64,000 bases of DNA, taken from assembly GCA_015680685.1 (NCBI GenBank), contig MNCI01024945.1, forward strand, positions 59,772 through 123,771, in the 5' to 3' direction. The stretch comes from Gnetum montanum. Lineage: Eukaryota; Streptophyta; Gnetopsida; Gnetales; Gnetaceae. Made by a program: the position numbers and the translations under genes. Shown one piece after another: positions 22,031 to 34,899 of the stretch (positions are counted from its first letter, which is position 1; the number at the start of each line of letters is the position of its first letter). The notes beneath the pieces are model-generated. The model did no database searches. It saw only the letters and a program-made list of their open reading frames with translations, and was not told the origin of the DNA.

Positions 22031-23150
22031 ACACATTCTACTACACTTTCTAAGTCATGATGAAGTGCAAAACATTTTAGAACAAGTTCATTCCAATTTA
22101 TATGGTGGTCATCTAGGCTTATGATCTCCCATAGATCATACAATTTCATTAGATAATTGGTAGCCTATGATGTCTATGGATGCATATAATATAGTTAACA
22201 TTTGTGAGACATGTCAACATGATACTTCACCTGTTTATGTACCATCTCAAGAACTTAAAAAACTTCTAAATTCATATGGTCCTTCCATATGTGAACTCTA
22301 GATCACATTGACTTTATGAATTCCCCATATTTTACTAGTCATTAATTAATTCTAACAACTACTAAATATTTTACTAGGTGGTTTGAATACATTCCTCATA
22401 GATTCCAAACTTCAAAGTATATTTTTCATTTTATTTTGGATCATATATTCATTCACTTGGGCATCCCCCTCCATATTGTCACTGATACTGGACCTTAATT
22501 CAAGAGTAAAGAAATAGCCAAATTCTATGAGTAATAGCAAATCACCCAATTATTCTCATCTTCACAATACTTAAAATGTAATGGTCAAGTACATTTAACT
22601 AATAAATCCTTCATTCATTTGCTCAAAACTATGGTTGATAAATCCTAGTACAATTGGCATACTCAATTATCTCATGTCCTTTGGATCTACCACACCCCCT
22701 TTCATAATGCAACTAGCTAAACTTTATTCATGCTTTCCTATGGATCAGAAGCCATATTGCTAGTGGAGCTAGACATGCCTTCTCTTCATGTAACCTTGAA
22801 TAATTGGATGTCATACAAGGAGAATAAAAACATGTATTGTGTTGAGCTAGACACACCTGAAGAAAATCATAAGAAAGAAATCATTAATATTAAAAATCAT
22901 TAAGAAACCATGCTCGATTACCATAACAATCATGTTAGACTTATAGAAATCCAAGAAGGTGATTTTATTCTTGGCCATTTTCCTAATTCCAAGACATCCA
23001 AGTCCTTGTTGAATTGGCAAAGTCCTTTTATTATTCTCAAAAGTCTTGGCAATAAAGCATACTAATTGGTAGATTTAGAACGGAATTAGTACTTAAACCA
23101 TGTAAATACCTCATGCCTCAAAAGATATTATTTTTGGAAAAGAAAAATCA
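22031..23150 (+). pseudogene. Integrase of element T
   Basis: The zinc-binding region reads HSNLYGGHLGL...NICETCQHD (22088-22221), keeping His/His and CxxC. In the core, 'LGIPLHIVTDTGP' (22459-22495) holds the second catalytic Asp. The catalytic Glu region reads GQVHLTNKSF in place of 'GQVExTNK', so Glu is lost. The C-terminal part, YGSEAILLVELDMPSLHV (22739-22790) and EGDFILGHFPN, is spelled as in Tat elements. Integrase would insert the cDNA. Several TAG/TAA stops are present. Confidence 0.8.
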
Positions 23151-23913
23151 TCAAGTTTATTATATATATATATATATATATATCTTTCCTACTATTTTTC
23201 TCCTATCTCCCTCATCAAATATCATTTATCTCCTTTGATCTCATTCTATTTTATTCTACTAACCTCCTTCTATAGCATACTATTCTGAGGATATTTATCA
23301 ATGATCTCCCTCATGCAGTGAGAAAATAAGTATTCCATCATTTTAAATCCATGTGAGGGTGTGTTTAGTTTAAGTGAAAGAAGAAGAAATTTACATTATT
23401 AAGCATTAGCAATCATTAGAGTATGGAATTAAACCATGCCCTCCTTCTATAGCATAACATCTCATCTTGGTGTATAGGCAATGTTCCTAATTTCTCTTTC
23501 TATTTTATTATTTTCTACATTTTAAAAGTCTAATTTTTATTTGTCCTCTTTCATTTTTCCATTTTCCCTCATTGTCTTCCCTATTTCATTTTATTTCCTT
23601 TCATTGGAACATTTAGTGAGGATTAACTGATTTGTTCTATTTTAGTAAGTATGTGTTAATATGATGCGTGGAACAAGTTCTAAACATCATAAATTGCCTC
23701 CTTTTGACCATATTATGTACAAGACTTAGCCATGCCCCCTTTCGTGGCATAACACTAGCCTCATGACTAGTGGATTGACAATATCCTAATTTTCTTTCCT
23801 TTTTCTACTTCTTTCTTTCCACCTATTTTTTATAAGTACATAATTAATCCATCATATTCTCTTCTTGATTCACCCTTATTGAGACCTCAGAAACATCAAT
23901 CAAGAGAGACTAA
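23151..23913 (+). repeat. 3' untranslated region of T with diverged tandem units
   Basis: A (TA)n run lies at 23159-23183. Related blocks then recur at about 23262, 23436 and 23723, each with 'ccctccttctatagcata' or 'cccctttcgtggcata', followed in the last two by 'ggtgtataggcaat'/'agtggattgacaat' and a pyrimidine-rich stretch. Tandem repeats before the 3' LTR are common in Tat/Ogre elements. The purine-rich 'caagagagactaa' just before 23914 is a candidate PPT. Confidence 0.5.
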
Positions 23914-26410
23914 TGTTGTATCCATTTTTTTAATTTAATTGGAATCAAGGCTAAGTGTGGTCTTAACATCATCCCATGTTGATCTAGAAACTAATCTTTC
24001 TAAATATACTATTACAAGGCACATTTCTAGCTCCTAGAGACATCTAGAAATCATTTGGATTTTTAATCCAACTTATAGACTTCATTTTTAATAACCTTAA
24101 AAAAACTTTAGAATAAAAATTTTTCCAAGTGTCAAAGTCAATGAAGATTTTGAATCAAGATTCCTTTAACACCATAAGATAAAATTCCTTAAATACAACT
24201 TCATAACACATGTTTTTGGTTCATTTGGAGTCATATACCAACTTCTTAGCTTCATAATACATGTTTTTAGGGACCAATTGAGGTCATATCCCAACTTCTT
24301 AGCTTCAGGTTTAGTGACCTTCTAAAATCTTTAGAAACGTTTAAAAAATTTTCTAAGTGTTACTAAGGTTAACATAAGCATCAATGTTAGTACTAAGAGC
24401 ACCATTTTTGAAACTCCATAACCTCACTGAAACTACATACTAACATGCACAATGAATTCTTAGAACTAGGACAAATCATTGACAGCAATTTTGACACTCC
24501 AAGCTTTTGAAATTGGCACTTTTTTACAAATTTTCCAAGGACATGGAAAATTGACATTTTTGCTATGTTTCGAATGCCAATAAGATTAGATATTACATTG
24601 GCAATTCAAAATCATTTCATATATCAAGGTCATAGAATTTTACAAGTTTACAAGCTTCTCAATGCTTAAAAATCCTCATTCCAAAGTCAATTTTAGCCTT
24701 TTCGAAGTTGGAATTTTTGGACTAAAATTTTCAAAAAACTTTCTAACTATGAAATTGATGTTGATGCTACATGTTAATGTAAAAATGGATAAGATCTACA
24801 TATAAAGCATTGTAAAGTCCATGGGATTCCTCACTTTTATCTTGGCAACCTTCGACATTAATTTGGAGCTTAAACAAAATCCCCAAGAACTCAAAAATCT
24901 AACATAGGAAAAATGGCTTAAAATCTCACTATTTATGAGAATCACCATTTTTATAATTCACAAAATAAAATCATTGACCTTTACAATTATTATTTTTTCT
25001 TATTCTTATATTCCTCACATCCCTCAACATTACCTTAACATCATTTTGACTCATTTTGAAAATGGTTTGAGTGCCTCAAAGTAAAAATAAATTCTAAGTT
25101 TTAATTGATACTAATGCTAACATTAGCATCAATGTTAACATCAACACTTTTGGCACCATCATCACCTAATCTCCAACATTCCACGTTTACATCTAACATC
25201 TTCTCTAGACTTCATGGGTTCCTAGGCATCATTTTGGCATGTTCCAGCATCACCTTAGGCAATAAATAGGGATTGAGAAGTTTAAAACTAGCACTTTGAG
25301 GAAGATGCAAAAATTTTCATTAGTGTTGATGACTTAATTCTAGTATCAATATTACCTCAACATGTCACTACAATTTTAGTAACCCAATGATAAAACTGGT
25401 AACTTTGTACCTATGAATATGAGCTCAAAACATGAATTTTAGGCTAGTTTCTTAAGATTTGAGAGAAATTGTTAGGTTTTAACATGTCAATAGCATAAGA
25501 ATCTACCATCATTGTGATACCCATGAGCTCTATTGCCAACTTCTACATCCTTAGTGTGACTTCTGCATATTGAATTTTTTAGCTTCTTCAACACTTTCTA
25601 GAGTTCGAAATTTTTTTAACTATAGTATTAGTGTTGGGACCCTTAGTTAAAACAATCCTATTTTGGCCTAAAACTAGTTCTAGATGGTTTCTACATCATT
25701 CCTATCCATATTCAAATCCTTCAAAGGTTTAACTCTACTCTTTAAATTTTTATTTTACTTAAAATTTGAGCCTTTGTTATTAGTTTCAATTTACTTACAT
25801 TTTTTCCATATCACTTGTAGCTTGGCCCTTCATAGGAGGTGAATACTTTACAATTTATTAATAAAGAATTTTCTTATTTGAGAAGGGATACAAGACCTTT
25901 CTCCCATATTTTAGCATATCATATTCATTATTTTACACTTGTTTATTCACATTCTATACATAGAATTTGATTTATCTTCCATACTACATTCTATAGATAG
26001 TCAGTTTTTCAGTGATTTATATTTACTTATTTTCTCTCTATAAAATTCTCATTGTTTGATAATTAGGCTAAGACTCTTATCTCCACATTAAAGTCTTAAT
26101 ATTTTAATATTTTATGCTCTTTACTTAGATTTTAAACTCAAGTTTTATTCTATCGCTCATAGTCTACTTCATACTTAGGTTGTTTTTCTACGCAATTTGA
26201 ACTCATTATCTCTCACACTAAGACCTTAATTTCTCCTATTGTTCTTGGTTTTTTATATGATTAATTAATTTTATATTTTATTACAGGTTTTTTAGCATTT
26301 CATTTCATATTCATTGATACATTGAGGATTATATTGACTTGAAGACCAGTTATAACTTCATATTCCAATATTTAGTTCATGGAGGTATCCTTGTAGGAAT
26401 GTTAAGAACA
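23914..26410 (+). repeat. 3' LTR of element T
   Basis: Second copy of the roughly 2.5-kb LTR, collinear with 11834-14354; anchors include 'cttggcaaccttcgacatta', 'gtagcttggcccttcataggaggtgaatac' and 'ttcatggaggtatccttgtagga'. A local duplication at 24185-24300 repeats 'acatgttttt...tcatatnccaacttcttagcttca' (n = a/c). The right end is placed at gaaca, 26410. Confidence 0.7.
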
Positions 26411-28314
26411 TTTTTGGATAAACAAGATAAATGTAGATAAGGATTTTCTATGCTCATAGTAATGCATATTATTTATATTTCACCTTCATTTTTCATCAAG
26501 CTGAATAATTTAAATATAGATATTTACAAGGTAATATTGTATTGCCATCAAACTGATCAACCCCATCTATGCCCAAATCCATTTTACTAGGATCTAATCT
26601 TCATCATGCACATAAATTCTTTAAAGTCATAAAGCACATGACTATACCTTATCAATTGATCAAAGCCCAAGATAAAAAAGATAGCATCATGAAAGCTAAG
26701 TATGAAGAAAAGAAGAATAAACATGCATCTTATAAATTAAAATTTTTTTCTATTGTTCATCTAATTCTAGGCCATGTATCTTATATGTTGAAGATTCTAT
26801 GCAATAGAGATTACATTCAACCTTAGTATAAACTCCTAGAAGGGATAGAGAAACTACTAGAGTAAGGAGGGATTAAAGACCTTGGACCTTTAGTAAATCC
26901 AAAAATGAATAATCATAGAATAGTAGAAAGAGAGCAAGTTGACATTACTCTCCAAGTCCTCCATCCTCTTCATCATCATCATTGATGGATTTCAACAAAG
27001 AAAAAGTTAGAAATGGAGATAAAAATCCATGAAGGAATCAACATAATGTGCATGATAGGAATATAAGAAGAGATCAAGAAAAATATCATGGAAGAGATAC
27101 GAATCATAACAAAGATGGAGAGAGAGGGAAAGAAAGAGAGAGAGAGAGAAAAGGTATCGAAAAAGGAATTATGAAGAACATCAAAGGAACCATCACCACT
27201 ATAACGGATACTATGAAAAACTTAAAGATTATGATAAACCCCTACTAGTGACTAGAAGCATGATAAATATCAAAGAGGCTATCTGCATTTTGAAAACACA
27301 TCAAAGAAATTATTGCATTAAGTAACTTGACATGAATTACATTATGAAGTTTGAGAGAGGTTATAATGCTAATCGACAACATTATTTATAAACCTTCCAT
27401 GATGCATATGTGCTACATAATATTGAGAATGATTGGCAAAAACTTAAGCTATTTTCATGCATACTAATTAAAGAAGTAAAAAATTAGTATCAACCTCTAC
27501 AATGAGACTCTATTCACCGATGGAGCACAATGTTAGAAATTTTTAATCACAAATACTAGAAATATTTAAGAGTGTTAAATCTAAGGATGGAAACAATAGA
27601 GTCATGAGTCCCTTGATGCAACTACGAGTAGATATTATTCCCTCTTGCATAGATGTCTAAGGCATGATTTTTCTCAAAAGGAATAACTCAAGCACATAAT
27701 TGATAGGTTAAGAAATAAAACAAGAAAGACCCTTGGAACATATACTAATGGAAGGTTATTTTAAATGCAAGTCCATTGCATATAGAAGTCAATTGATCAA
27801 CTGGCTAAGATAAAAACAAGAATTAAGAAAGAAAGAATTTTCCAAAGATTATAATAGGGAATCATCTCTCTAAAAAAGATATGTTTAAGTCTATGAGATA
27901 TAATAAGAGGAATTCATAAAAGAGATAATTAAAAGAAATAATTTGATGATTTAAAAATATAAATTAAATATTATAGCAAAGGTTGAAAACATATGAGAGT
28001 TTGTAGAGGAGAAGTTGCAATAATACTAAAGATAGTAGAGAAAAAGATAGACTAAGTCCTAATCAAAGGAAACACCAAAAAGAAGAAAAAGAAATAAGAA
28101 ATGACATATACAACTATAAAGGGAAAGCTATTGTTATGATAGAGATTTCTAATCTAGTTTAGAAGGTGAAGATGGCTATGAACTATGCTAATACAGACAT
28201 TCTAAATGATTTTCTCCACCTATGACTCACTTGTAGGAATCAAGAGCATGTGCATTAAATTCAAACCTTATTAAAATGAAAATGCCAAGGTGGCTTTCTT
28301 ACTCACAAGGTAGC
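26411..28314 (+). pseudogene. gag: Gag of element A, first part (split by element B)
   Basis: The sequence is homologous to 54340-56200 of E. It holds a basic His/Arg/Asp-rich segment (27048-27240; its low-complexity 'gagagaga' run is at 27117-27151), then the retrotransposon Gag domain at 27340-27560 (FHDAYVLHNIENDWQKLKLF, where the E copy reads FHDACALQKIENKWKKLKLF). A C-terminal segment near 28215-28260 corresponds to the 'SHLQE...YALN' region of B and E. It is cut at the 5-bp target site gtagc (28310-28314) and continues at 38370. There are many stops. Confidence 0.75.
28310..28314. repeat. Target-site duplication of B, left copy (gtagc)
   Basis: gtagc precedes the LTR of B; atagc (38370-38374) follows the other LTR. 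One G-to-A change separates the copies, and the A gag sequence reads through when B and one copy are removed. Confidence 0.8.
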
Positions 28315-29138
28315 TTATGAGTGGTGAGGTACCCCTATGCCCAACCATATGAATCACTAAGATGTTTATGCATGATCTAGTCAAATTTCATGGACCTATA
28401 GTTCTCTAGTACACTAGTTCTTCTAGAAAGTGAAATGGACATTGAGAACATTCATTGTCTTCCCAACAATACTTGTGAAGCTTAAGGGTATGGTTTAAGT
28501 GTAATTGAGGTACATGATTTTTCTTATTTTATGTTGTATGAGTTTAGTTGCCTACAACAAGAATGAAAGGTAGAGTAATTTAAGATCTAATTCATTTACA
28601 GTCTAACTAGCCTAACATAAGTAATTGCCCCACTTTCCTAGACACATCCTAAACACATACAACACTTTTGGACTACCAAACATTAAGTGTTGCTAGGTTA
28701 CCAAGTACTACATGTATGTTCGAAGTGGTCGTGCTTGTGTTCATTAATTGCTAAAAAGTAATTGCTTAATTCAAATGCATTAAAGTAGAGTGCATGAAGT
28801 AAAGTACAATAAAGAAAATATTAATCTATTATTAGTGCTGCAAGGATTTTCAAAAGAGTTCATTTTATTCCCATCACACTGTTGTGCTTAGGTAAATCAG
28901 TGTTCAAACAAAGAATTATACACACTTAGACTCCTTATGTGGGCACTCCAAAAATATTCTAACTTTGAATAAAATAAACTGCAAGAATTTTGCTACTTTG
29001 ACTAAGAAAATAACCAAAAACTGACTGCCAAATTGGAAGCCTAGACACTATATATATAGGCTAGAGTATAATCCCTGACATTGAATACCCAACATCGCAG
29101 CTCCAACATCGAAGAAGATGAACAAATGTGTTTCATCA
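28315..29138 (-). repeat. 3' LTR of element B
   Basis: 824 bp; on the minus strand it runs TGATGAAACACA...CCACTCATAA, the last base pairs being decayed from CATCA. It contains a TATA-like tatatatata (29049-29058) and a U3 with GATGTTGG words. It shares 'tgctaggttaccaagtac' and 'gaagtggtcgtgcttgtg' (plus strand) with the other LTR at 37904-37950. Confidence 0.85.
29060..29115 (-). repeat. U3 GATGTTGG-type repeats of B
   Basis: Minus-strand words CGATGTTGGAGC, CGATGTTGGGTA and CAATGTCAGGG lie between the LTR start and the TATA. The 5' LTR has four related words (38283-38346), including GACGTTGGGG. This is a fourth kind of U3 repeat in the family. Confidence 0.5.
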
Positions 29139-29148
29139 TACCCCCATG
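29139..29148 (-). promoter_or_regulatory. Polypurine tract of element B
   Basis: tacccccatg on the plus strand, that is catgggggta on the coding strand, identical to the tract of H and E. Confidence 0.85.
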
Positions 29149-31200
29149 ACTAAATGAAAAATCATCCTTGAGTGAAGAGGAGGAACAAGTTCTTTACAAA
29201 ATATATTAGGTATGGAATTATTGGCTAACATACAAATGACTTAGATGAAACATATAGACTCTTAAGTACCCAGGTGTACAAAGATACAATCTTTTACAAA
29301 ATTGGATGTCCATGATAAGATAAGTTAAGACCCTGAATAACACTGACATCCATCACCTCATAGCAGCAAAAGAATGAGAGATAAGATCCAACAATCATGA
29401 GTAGTCCTCATTGTGTAGTACTACCACATCATCCTTGGTGAAGGTAGTCCCACTTCCAGTCTATGCTTCCCACTGCAATAACAATGGAATCATGAATTAG
29501 TATGTAATGTGTAACATAGTTGTTAAATGCTTTGTTCATTAGTGGTTACACTCAGCTAAGTTGTGATTGTGATAGATTGATTCCTTTAGTAGTGTTAGCG
29601 AGATAGCTGACAAATAGGGTCAAATAGATAAGTGGTCCATTAAATTTGAAAATGTTTAATACATGGAAATATTCAAAGTAGGTGTAAGAATCCACAACAA
29701 TACAAAGGAAAATTCATTGAAAAATGTTGTGAAGATGTGCATAATTGGGTGTCATTGATGGGGTAAACAAAAAGAATTTGATTGTAAGAGTGTCTAAGGG
29801 TAAAGAACTTAACTAACCCAACCAAAAGATTTGCAAGTGGGTCCTCACCAAAGTAGGCACAAGCCTTTTATGGCCTTGCATAACTTCAAACCACATAGTT
29901 CATGGGCTTTGTGGATGATTAATGATTATAGAAGGTTAAGTACAAAAACCTAGAAGAAACTAACTAAGAATTCTGACACATCAAACCAAGACATTGAACC
30001 AAAACATAAAACTAGCAATGAGGTGAGATATGAAAAGTATATATGAATGAGAGAGAGAGTGGAATATAATTCCTAGTTATGGTCACATGAAGCCCCTTGA
30101 GATTGTTATGGTTAAATAATTTGATAAGATCCATCCTGAGTCTAGACCAAACATAGCCACGTTCAATGACTTTGCATCATCATTCTAAGACCAATCCATC
30201 CCCTGAGACACAAGAGTGCTCCCACAGAACAACCATCATTTCTTATTAGAGAAGAAGTAGGAACTGAGGAAGGGCCTTAATTAGAGGGGATGAGTCCCAT
30301 AACTAGTGCTTGTAGCCCATTTATTTTTTCTAAGGGGTATGCTTTGAATTCCTATTATTTTTTTTTTCTTTTTTGAAATGGGAACCACACTATGCAAAGA
30401 CATATATATTTATTTTGTCCAAGGGATGTGCTTTGAAGTCTCATTGTTTTTGTTTTTGTTTTTTTTATAAGAACCACACCATGCAAGGACACATGCATTT
30501 ATTTTTTCCAAGGGGTGTTCTTTGAATTCTCATCATTTTTTTATGAGAACCACACCATGCAAGGACTTATTCAACTTCCTTTTATTGATCGACATGGAAT
30601 GGTAAGAAATTCATAAAAACACACATGCACCCAAGCAAACAGAAAGGCACAAAGAATACCAAATCCTATTTAGACCTTTGAATCCTTTCCAATTCTAGAA
30701 ATTACCAAAGTTACAAATTTATTAAATTTTAATTAATGAAAAAGGGATAGCATGTTTCCTGAACAAGGAAAATAATAAAGTTTGTGGATGAATGGATGTT
30801 GTGGACTCATTGCCTATTACATAAAAAAGAAACCATGTCCTAATTATCCATGATGAAATTCAAAGCTAGAAACCAAACACCAACAATCAAATAATAAAAA
30901 TAGTACATACCACCATCAATCAACACATTACCATTATATTGGGAACTTATTAATAAAAGGTTATAAAATCACACCAAAATAATATAAAATGAAATATAAA
31001 AGAAAGTGTAAAACATTCAAGAAGTAGAAAATGTACTAACGATGGTGTAAAACAAAAATTAGAAAAGATTAATAACATGAAAACAAAAAGGCATAAAATA
31101 AAGAATGTGTAAAACAAAAAATGTGTAAAATAAAAAAGTTAAAAAATTGAAGAGCAGCTTATATGGTTAGCATGGGTGACTATCTATCCCATGACTAAGT
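29149..31200 (-). mobile_element. 3' non-coding region of element B
   Basis: Homologous to 60430-62384 of E and 1-1796 of H, with no long frame. An acceptor-like minus-strand attgttattgcag occurs near 29472-29484, roughly where H and E have the intron-like boundary. A local three-fold repeat lies at 30334-30580. Confidence 0.65.
30334..30580 (-). repeat. Three tandem units of about 85 bp in the 3' region of B
   Basis: Each unit has 'aaggggt.tgctttgaattctcat', a T-rich run, then 'gaaccacaccatgcaaggaca' and 'tttattttttcc'. H (420-530) and E (61010-61092) have a single unit, so B expanded it; the T-run (A-run on the coding strand) probably promoted slippage. Confidence 0.7.
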
Positions 31201-32420
31201 TGAAAGAAGGATATTTAAAATATTGAGCATGGTTGTCCATCTGATGAGGTGGTTGTTGTATTTGCTAGCTTATGCTTGTAGAAAGGCTTAATTTGTTGGA
31301 TGTTAACTAGTTGTTTCTTGTATGGGCTCTCAAGCTTGTAGATCATCATGGCCCCAGAAGGAAAAGTCTCATAAATAATGTAAGGTTCTTCCCACAATGT
31401 TTGAAACTTAGTTTGTTGAGGTACATGTGTGGGGTTCTAGTAGAGAACCTTGTCTCCCAGTTGAAAATTGACTTTTCTAATTTTTAGGTCATGACATTTT
31501 TTGTTATAGCCCTTATGCAATCCGTTAGATGATAGGGCTACCAATTAGTTTTCATCTGTCAAGTTGAGATTCATTAGTCTTTCCTTTTGGACTAGACTTA
31601 AGTCAAGGTCAAGGTCACAAGCAGTTAAAAGTGTATAGAGCTTGAATTAAATAGAAAGTTTTGGTAATTTTCTTTACACAAGCTCATAGGAAGAGTAGCC
31701 TATAGGAGGTTTCCATGTTAAGTTGTAGGCCCAAAGGGGCATCTTTGAGTTTTATGCTCCAGTCATTGATATACTTTCTAATAGTTCTTGTTAGTATCCT
31801 TGTGATTTCCCTATTGGTAAGCTCAACTTGACCATTTGCTTAGGGATGGTAAGGTGTTGTGAGTTTGAGTTCAACCCCCAAGTGTTGTATGAGCTTCCAA
31901 AAGGTAGTGCCTATAAAGTGAGTTCCATTATCAAAAACTAATTCATGTGGCATACCAAACCTATTTACAACATATTGTTGTACAAATCAAGTAGTAGTAG
32001 AAGATGTACAATCAATGATAGCTATTGCTTCTACCCATTTCATACAATAGTCAATAGTGACTATGATGTATGCATTTTCATTTGACATGGATATGATGGA
32101 ACCCATGAAATTAGTGCCCTAGATGTCAAAGGGTTTCAGTGGTTGAATCCATTGTTGAGGTCCCTCCAATTGAGAGTTATTCCACCATCTTATTGGCATC
32201 GTTTAGAAGATCAGACATAATGGTGAGTATCCCTAAAGATTATTATCCAATAGTACCCTATCATCAAGATTTTAATGGTCATGAATCTCTACGATAATGT
32301 CCTCCACAAGGACCTTCATGAGCATCTTGAAGAATGTGTAGTTGATTAGCATCAGGGACACACCAATGAACTAGGCCATCAGCACACACCTTATAGAGGT
32401 GTCTATTGATCTCCATGAAG
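31201..32420 (-). pseudogene. Integrase of element B
   Basis: Minus-strand translation gives FMGS preceded by a decayed first motif (stop-G-T-N where WxxD is usual; first catalytic Asp to Asn), FDNGTHFIGTTFWKLIQHLG (about 31880-31937; second Asp intact) and GQVELTNREITRILTRTI (about 31785-31840; Glu intact). The C-terminal segment at 31215-31397 reads MWEEPYIIYETFPSGAMMIY. One or more TAG stops interrupt the core. It would insert the cDNA; the loss of the first Asp makes it inactive. Confidence 0.8.
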
Positions 32421-34090
32421 TGTTTTACCTAGTGAAGAAACTAATGTTTATTCCAGTGGTCCAACCCTTATGGCATCTCCTGAGTGAGAAGATAGGTGAG
32501 AATGTCATCATACCATTTAGGCTCAATGGGAAATTGTTCAAGTACAACTCTCGCAAAGAGTAGTTCATTAGAAAACATATCAAATAGTGAATCTTCTTCC
32601 TCTTTGTTATTCCATCACAACTGAAACAAGTGATTAGCAACCACATTCTCAATGTCCTTTTGATCTACCATTATAAGATCGAATTCCTGCAAGATCACCA
32701 GCCACCATATGATATGAGGGCTCACCATTGGCTTCTTCATTAGGAAGCGAATGACACTATGATCCATGTCCATAAAAACTTTGTAAGTAAGCACATAATG
32801 CCTAAACTTTTCTAAAGCAAACACCATTTTCATTAGTTATTTTTTCGTAGTGATGTAGTTTATTTGTGCACCCATAATGGTTCAGCTAGCACAGTGGATG
32901 TAGTACGGATGTTTCTTATCTCCTAACTATGTCATCATAGCTTCCAAGGAATAATTTGATGCATCCATCATGATATGAAATGGTCTAGACCAATTAGGTT
33001 CTTGTAGAATTAGAGTTTTTACAAGTTTTTCTTTCAGTTGTTGAAATGTTTTTTCACATTTTATGGTCAACACAAAGGGAGCATATTTCTTTATTAGCTT
33101 CAACAACAGTTTTGCAATCTTATAGAAATTCGCTATGAATCTCCATTAGTAGCCAGTATGTCCAAGGAATGACCAAACATCTTTGACAATTTCTGGTTGA
33201 TGGGTTATTCCTTGGATGACCCTTATCCTTTTAGGGTCCACCTTAATTCCTACTTGTGATATTTTATGCCCTAATAAAATGCCCTGCTAGACCATTAGAT
33301 GAATTTTTTGCCAATTAAGCTATAAGCTAGTTTCAACACATAATTTTAGTAGTTACTCAAGGTGGTCTAGGGCTTGCTCAAATGTAGCTCCATAAATGAA
33401 GAATTCATCCATAAATACTTTCACACCACTACTGATCTACTGTTAAAAGATGCTCAAAACTAGGCATCGGAATGTAGCAAGAGCATTACATAGACCAAAT
33501 GGCATCTTGTAATAAGTAAAAGTTCCCTAAGGACTCATGAATGTTGTCTTTACTTGGTCTTCTAGTGTAATTTTAATTTGGTTATAACCACTATAACAAT
33601 CTAGAAAACTATAGTAGCAATGCCGAGATATTATGTCAAGCACCTAATCAACAAATGGCAATGGAAAATGATCTTTGAATGTTGCCATATTTAGCAACCT
33701 AAAATCAATGAAGACCCACCAATTGCCATCTTTCTTTGGCATAATTACAAGTGGACTAATCCACTGACTATCTAAAATGGAATAGATGAACCAAACCATG
33801 AGGAGTTGCTCAATTTCCTCCTTGATGATCTACTTTAGTTTGGGGCTCAATCACCTCTATGGCTGTCTATTAGACTTCATAGTCAGATCAATGTAGATGT
33901 GATGCTAGAATATCCTAGGATCAATCCCTGTGAGTTCAAGATATGACCAAGTAAAAGCTGTTGACCATTTTTCAACTACTTTCAATAGCATCTTTTTCTA
34001 TTCTGGAGCAAGATTTGCATTAATTATAACCAGCTTTCCATTTTTCAAAAAAACATATTCCATTCCAATTGGCAGAATTTTTAGTTCAAG
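32421..34090 (-). pseudogene. Reverse transcriptase and RNase H of element B
   Basis: Collinear with 57560-59040 of E. The catalytic box at about 33398-33420 reads KVFMDEFFIYGATF, where E has EVFMDDFSTYGAKF, so the second Asp is Glu. The RNase H end is seen at 32615-32833 (MVFALEKFRHYVLTYKVFMDMDHSVIRFLM...). The palm segment with the 'MPFGL' motif lies near 33500. TAG stops are frequent. These enzymes copy the genomic RNA from the tRNA-Asp primer. Confidence 0.8.
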
Positions 34091-34379
34091 GGGCTCTTAG
34101 TTGAAAATTTTAGGAATTTCCAAGTCTCCCTAGTAGGTGTCATCATTTGTATCATCAGAGAGTTGGCGATGAACTTACTCTAGTTCATCCATGCCTATGA
34201 CATATGTGCATGTTAGGCTCTTAGTCGATTCCATGTAAAGTGTGCTACTTTTAAAATCAGTGATCAACCACTAGATGCCCTCTTGTTTTGTAGCTACTAC
34301 ATACATACACCATTGGATTTCTACTTTTTGGTGCCCTCTTGTTTTGATGCTTATTTTATAGCCCAAATTTTTTGCATGT

Positions 34380-34850
34380 AATTGCACCCTGTATCACTGT
34401 ACATGATGCATGGAACTCTCTTCTTTGTAATTTTTTTGAATGCATCCTCTTTAGATATTTCTAGGGAAAGATCTCAAATACCCATTCTAATATCAACAAT
34501 GCTTAGCCATGCATTTCCCATGATGATTGAGAAATCCCCTTTGTAGTTCTCCAAATTGATCACTAGGAAATTGGTAGGATAAGACCACACATAGACAATG
34601 GTCACAATGGCTTCTACTAGTCCCAATGAAATAGTGATGGACTGGTGTACCAATTCTAATCTTATGTTGCTCTTATTAAGAGGAGTTAGGTTCCATGTAG
34701 TATATATCTCATGAGAGATCAAATTAACACTAGAACCTGAGTCGAGAAGAACCTTGCATAGTTCAATCCCAACAATCTATAAATAAATGATAGGATTTCT
34801 AGGATTAGCTAATTTTTTGGGAAGGTTTTGAACATGGATCCAATTAGATA
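34380..34850 (-). pseudogene. Protease region of element B
   Basis: Open for 82 codons at 34474-34722. It reads WNLTPLNKSNIRLELVHQSI and later FSIIMGNAWLSIVDI, matching FPIIMGRAWLSTVDA of E; MGRAWL is the family's version of the retropepsin 'LGRPFL' end. The segment just upstream (about 34735) would hold the catalytic 'DLGSS' and reads as a decayed version (LDSGSSVN-like). Confidence 0.65.
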
Positions 34851-34899
34851 CTATATGAGTAAGCATGATAGTATGGATCCTAGGTAGATTTTGGTTTAA

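Larger units (their letters stand above)
11834..26410 (+). mobile_element. Element T: Tat/Ogre-type Ty3/gypsy retrotransposon
   Basis: Two collinear direct repeats of about 2.5 kb (from about 11834 and about 23914) flank a 9.5-kb interior. The interior holds gag, protease, an RT remnant, RNase H, a second archaeal-like RNase H and integrase, all on the plus strand. The second RNase H and the integrase spelling 'EAILLVELDMPS' place it in the Tat lineage. The ends are approximate: candidate termini are TGGACC/TGTTGT at the left and GAACA at the right of each LTR. The 'tttttggctc' after the 5' LTR resembles the PBS region of Tat elements. T lies in the leader of A, whose sequence continues on both sides. 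No convincing target duplication could be matched. Confidence 0.75.

Noticed and set aside
23159-23183. (TA)n run as an origin or regulatory site
   Set aside because: Ordinary microsatellite in the 3' region of T.
27117-27151. GA-rich run as a GAGA-type promoter
   Set aside because: It lies inside the basic Gag segment of A and encodes Glu/Arg repeats; simple slippage is enough.
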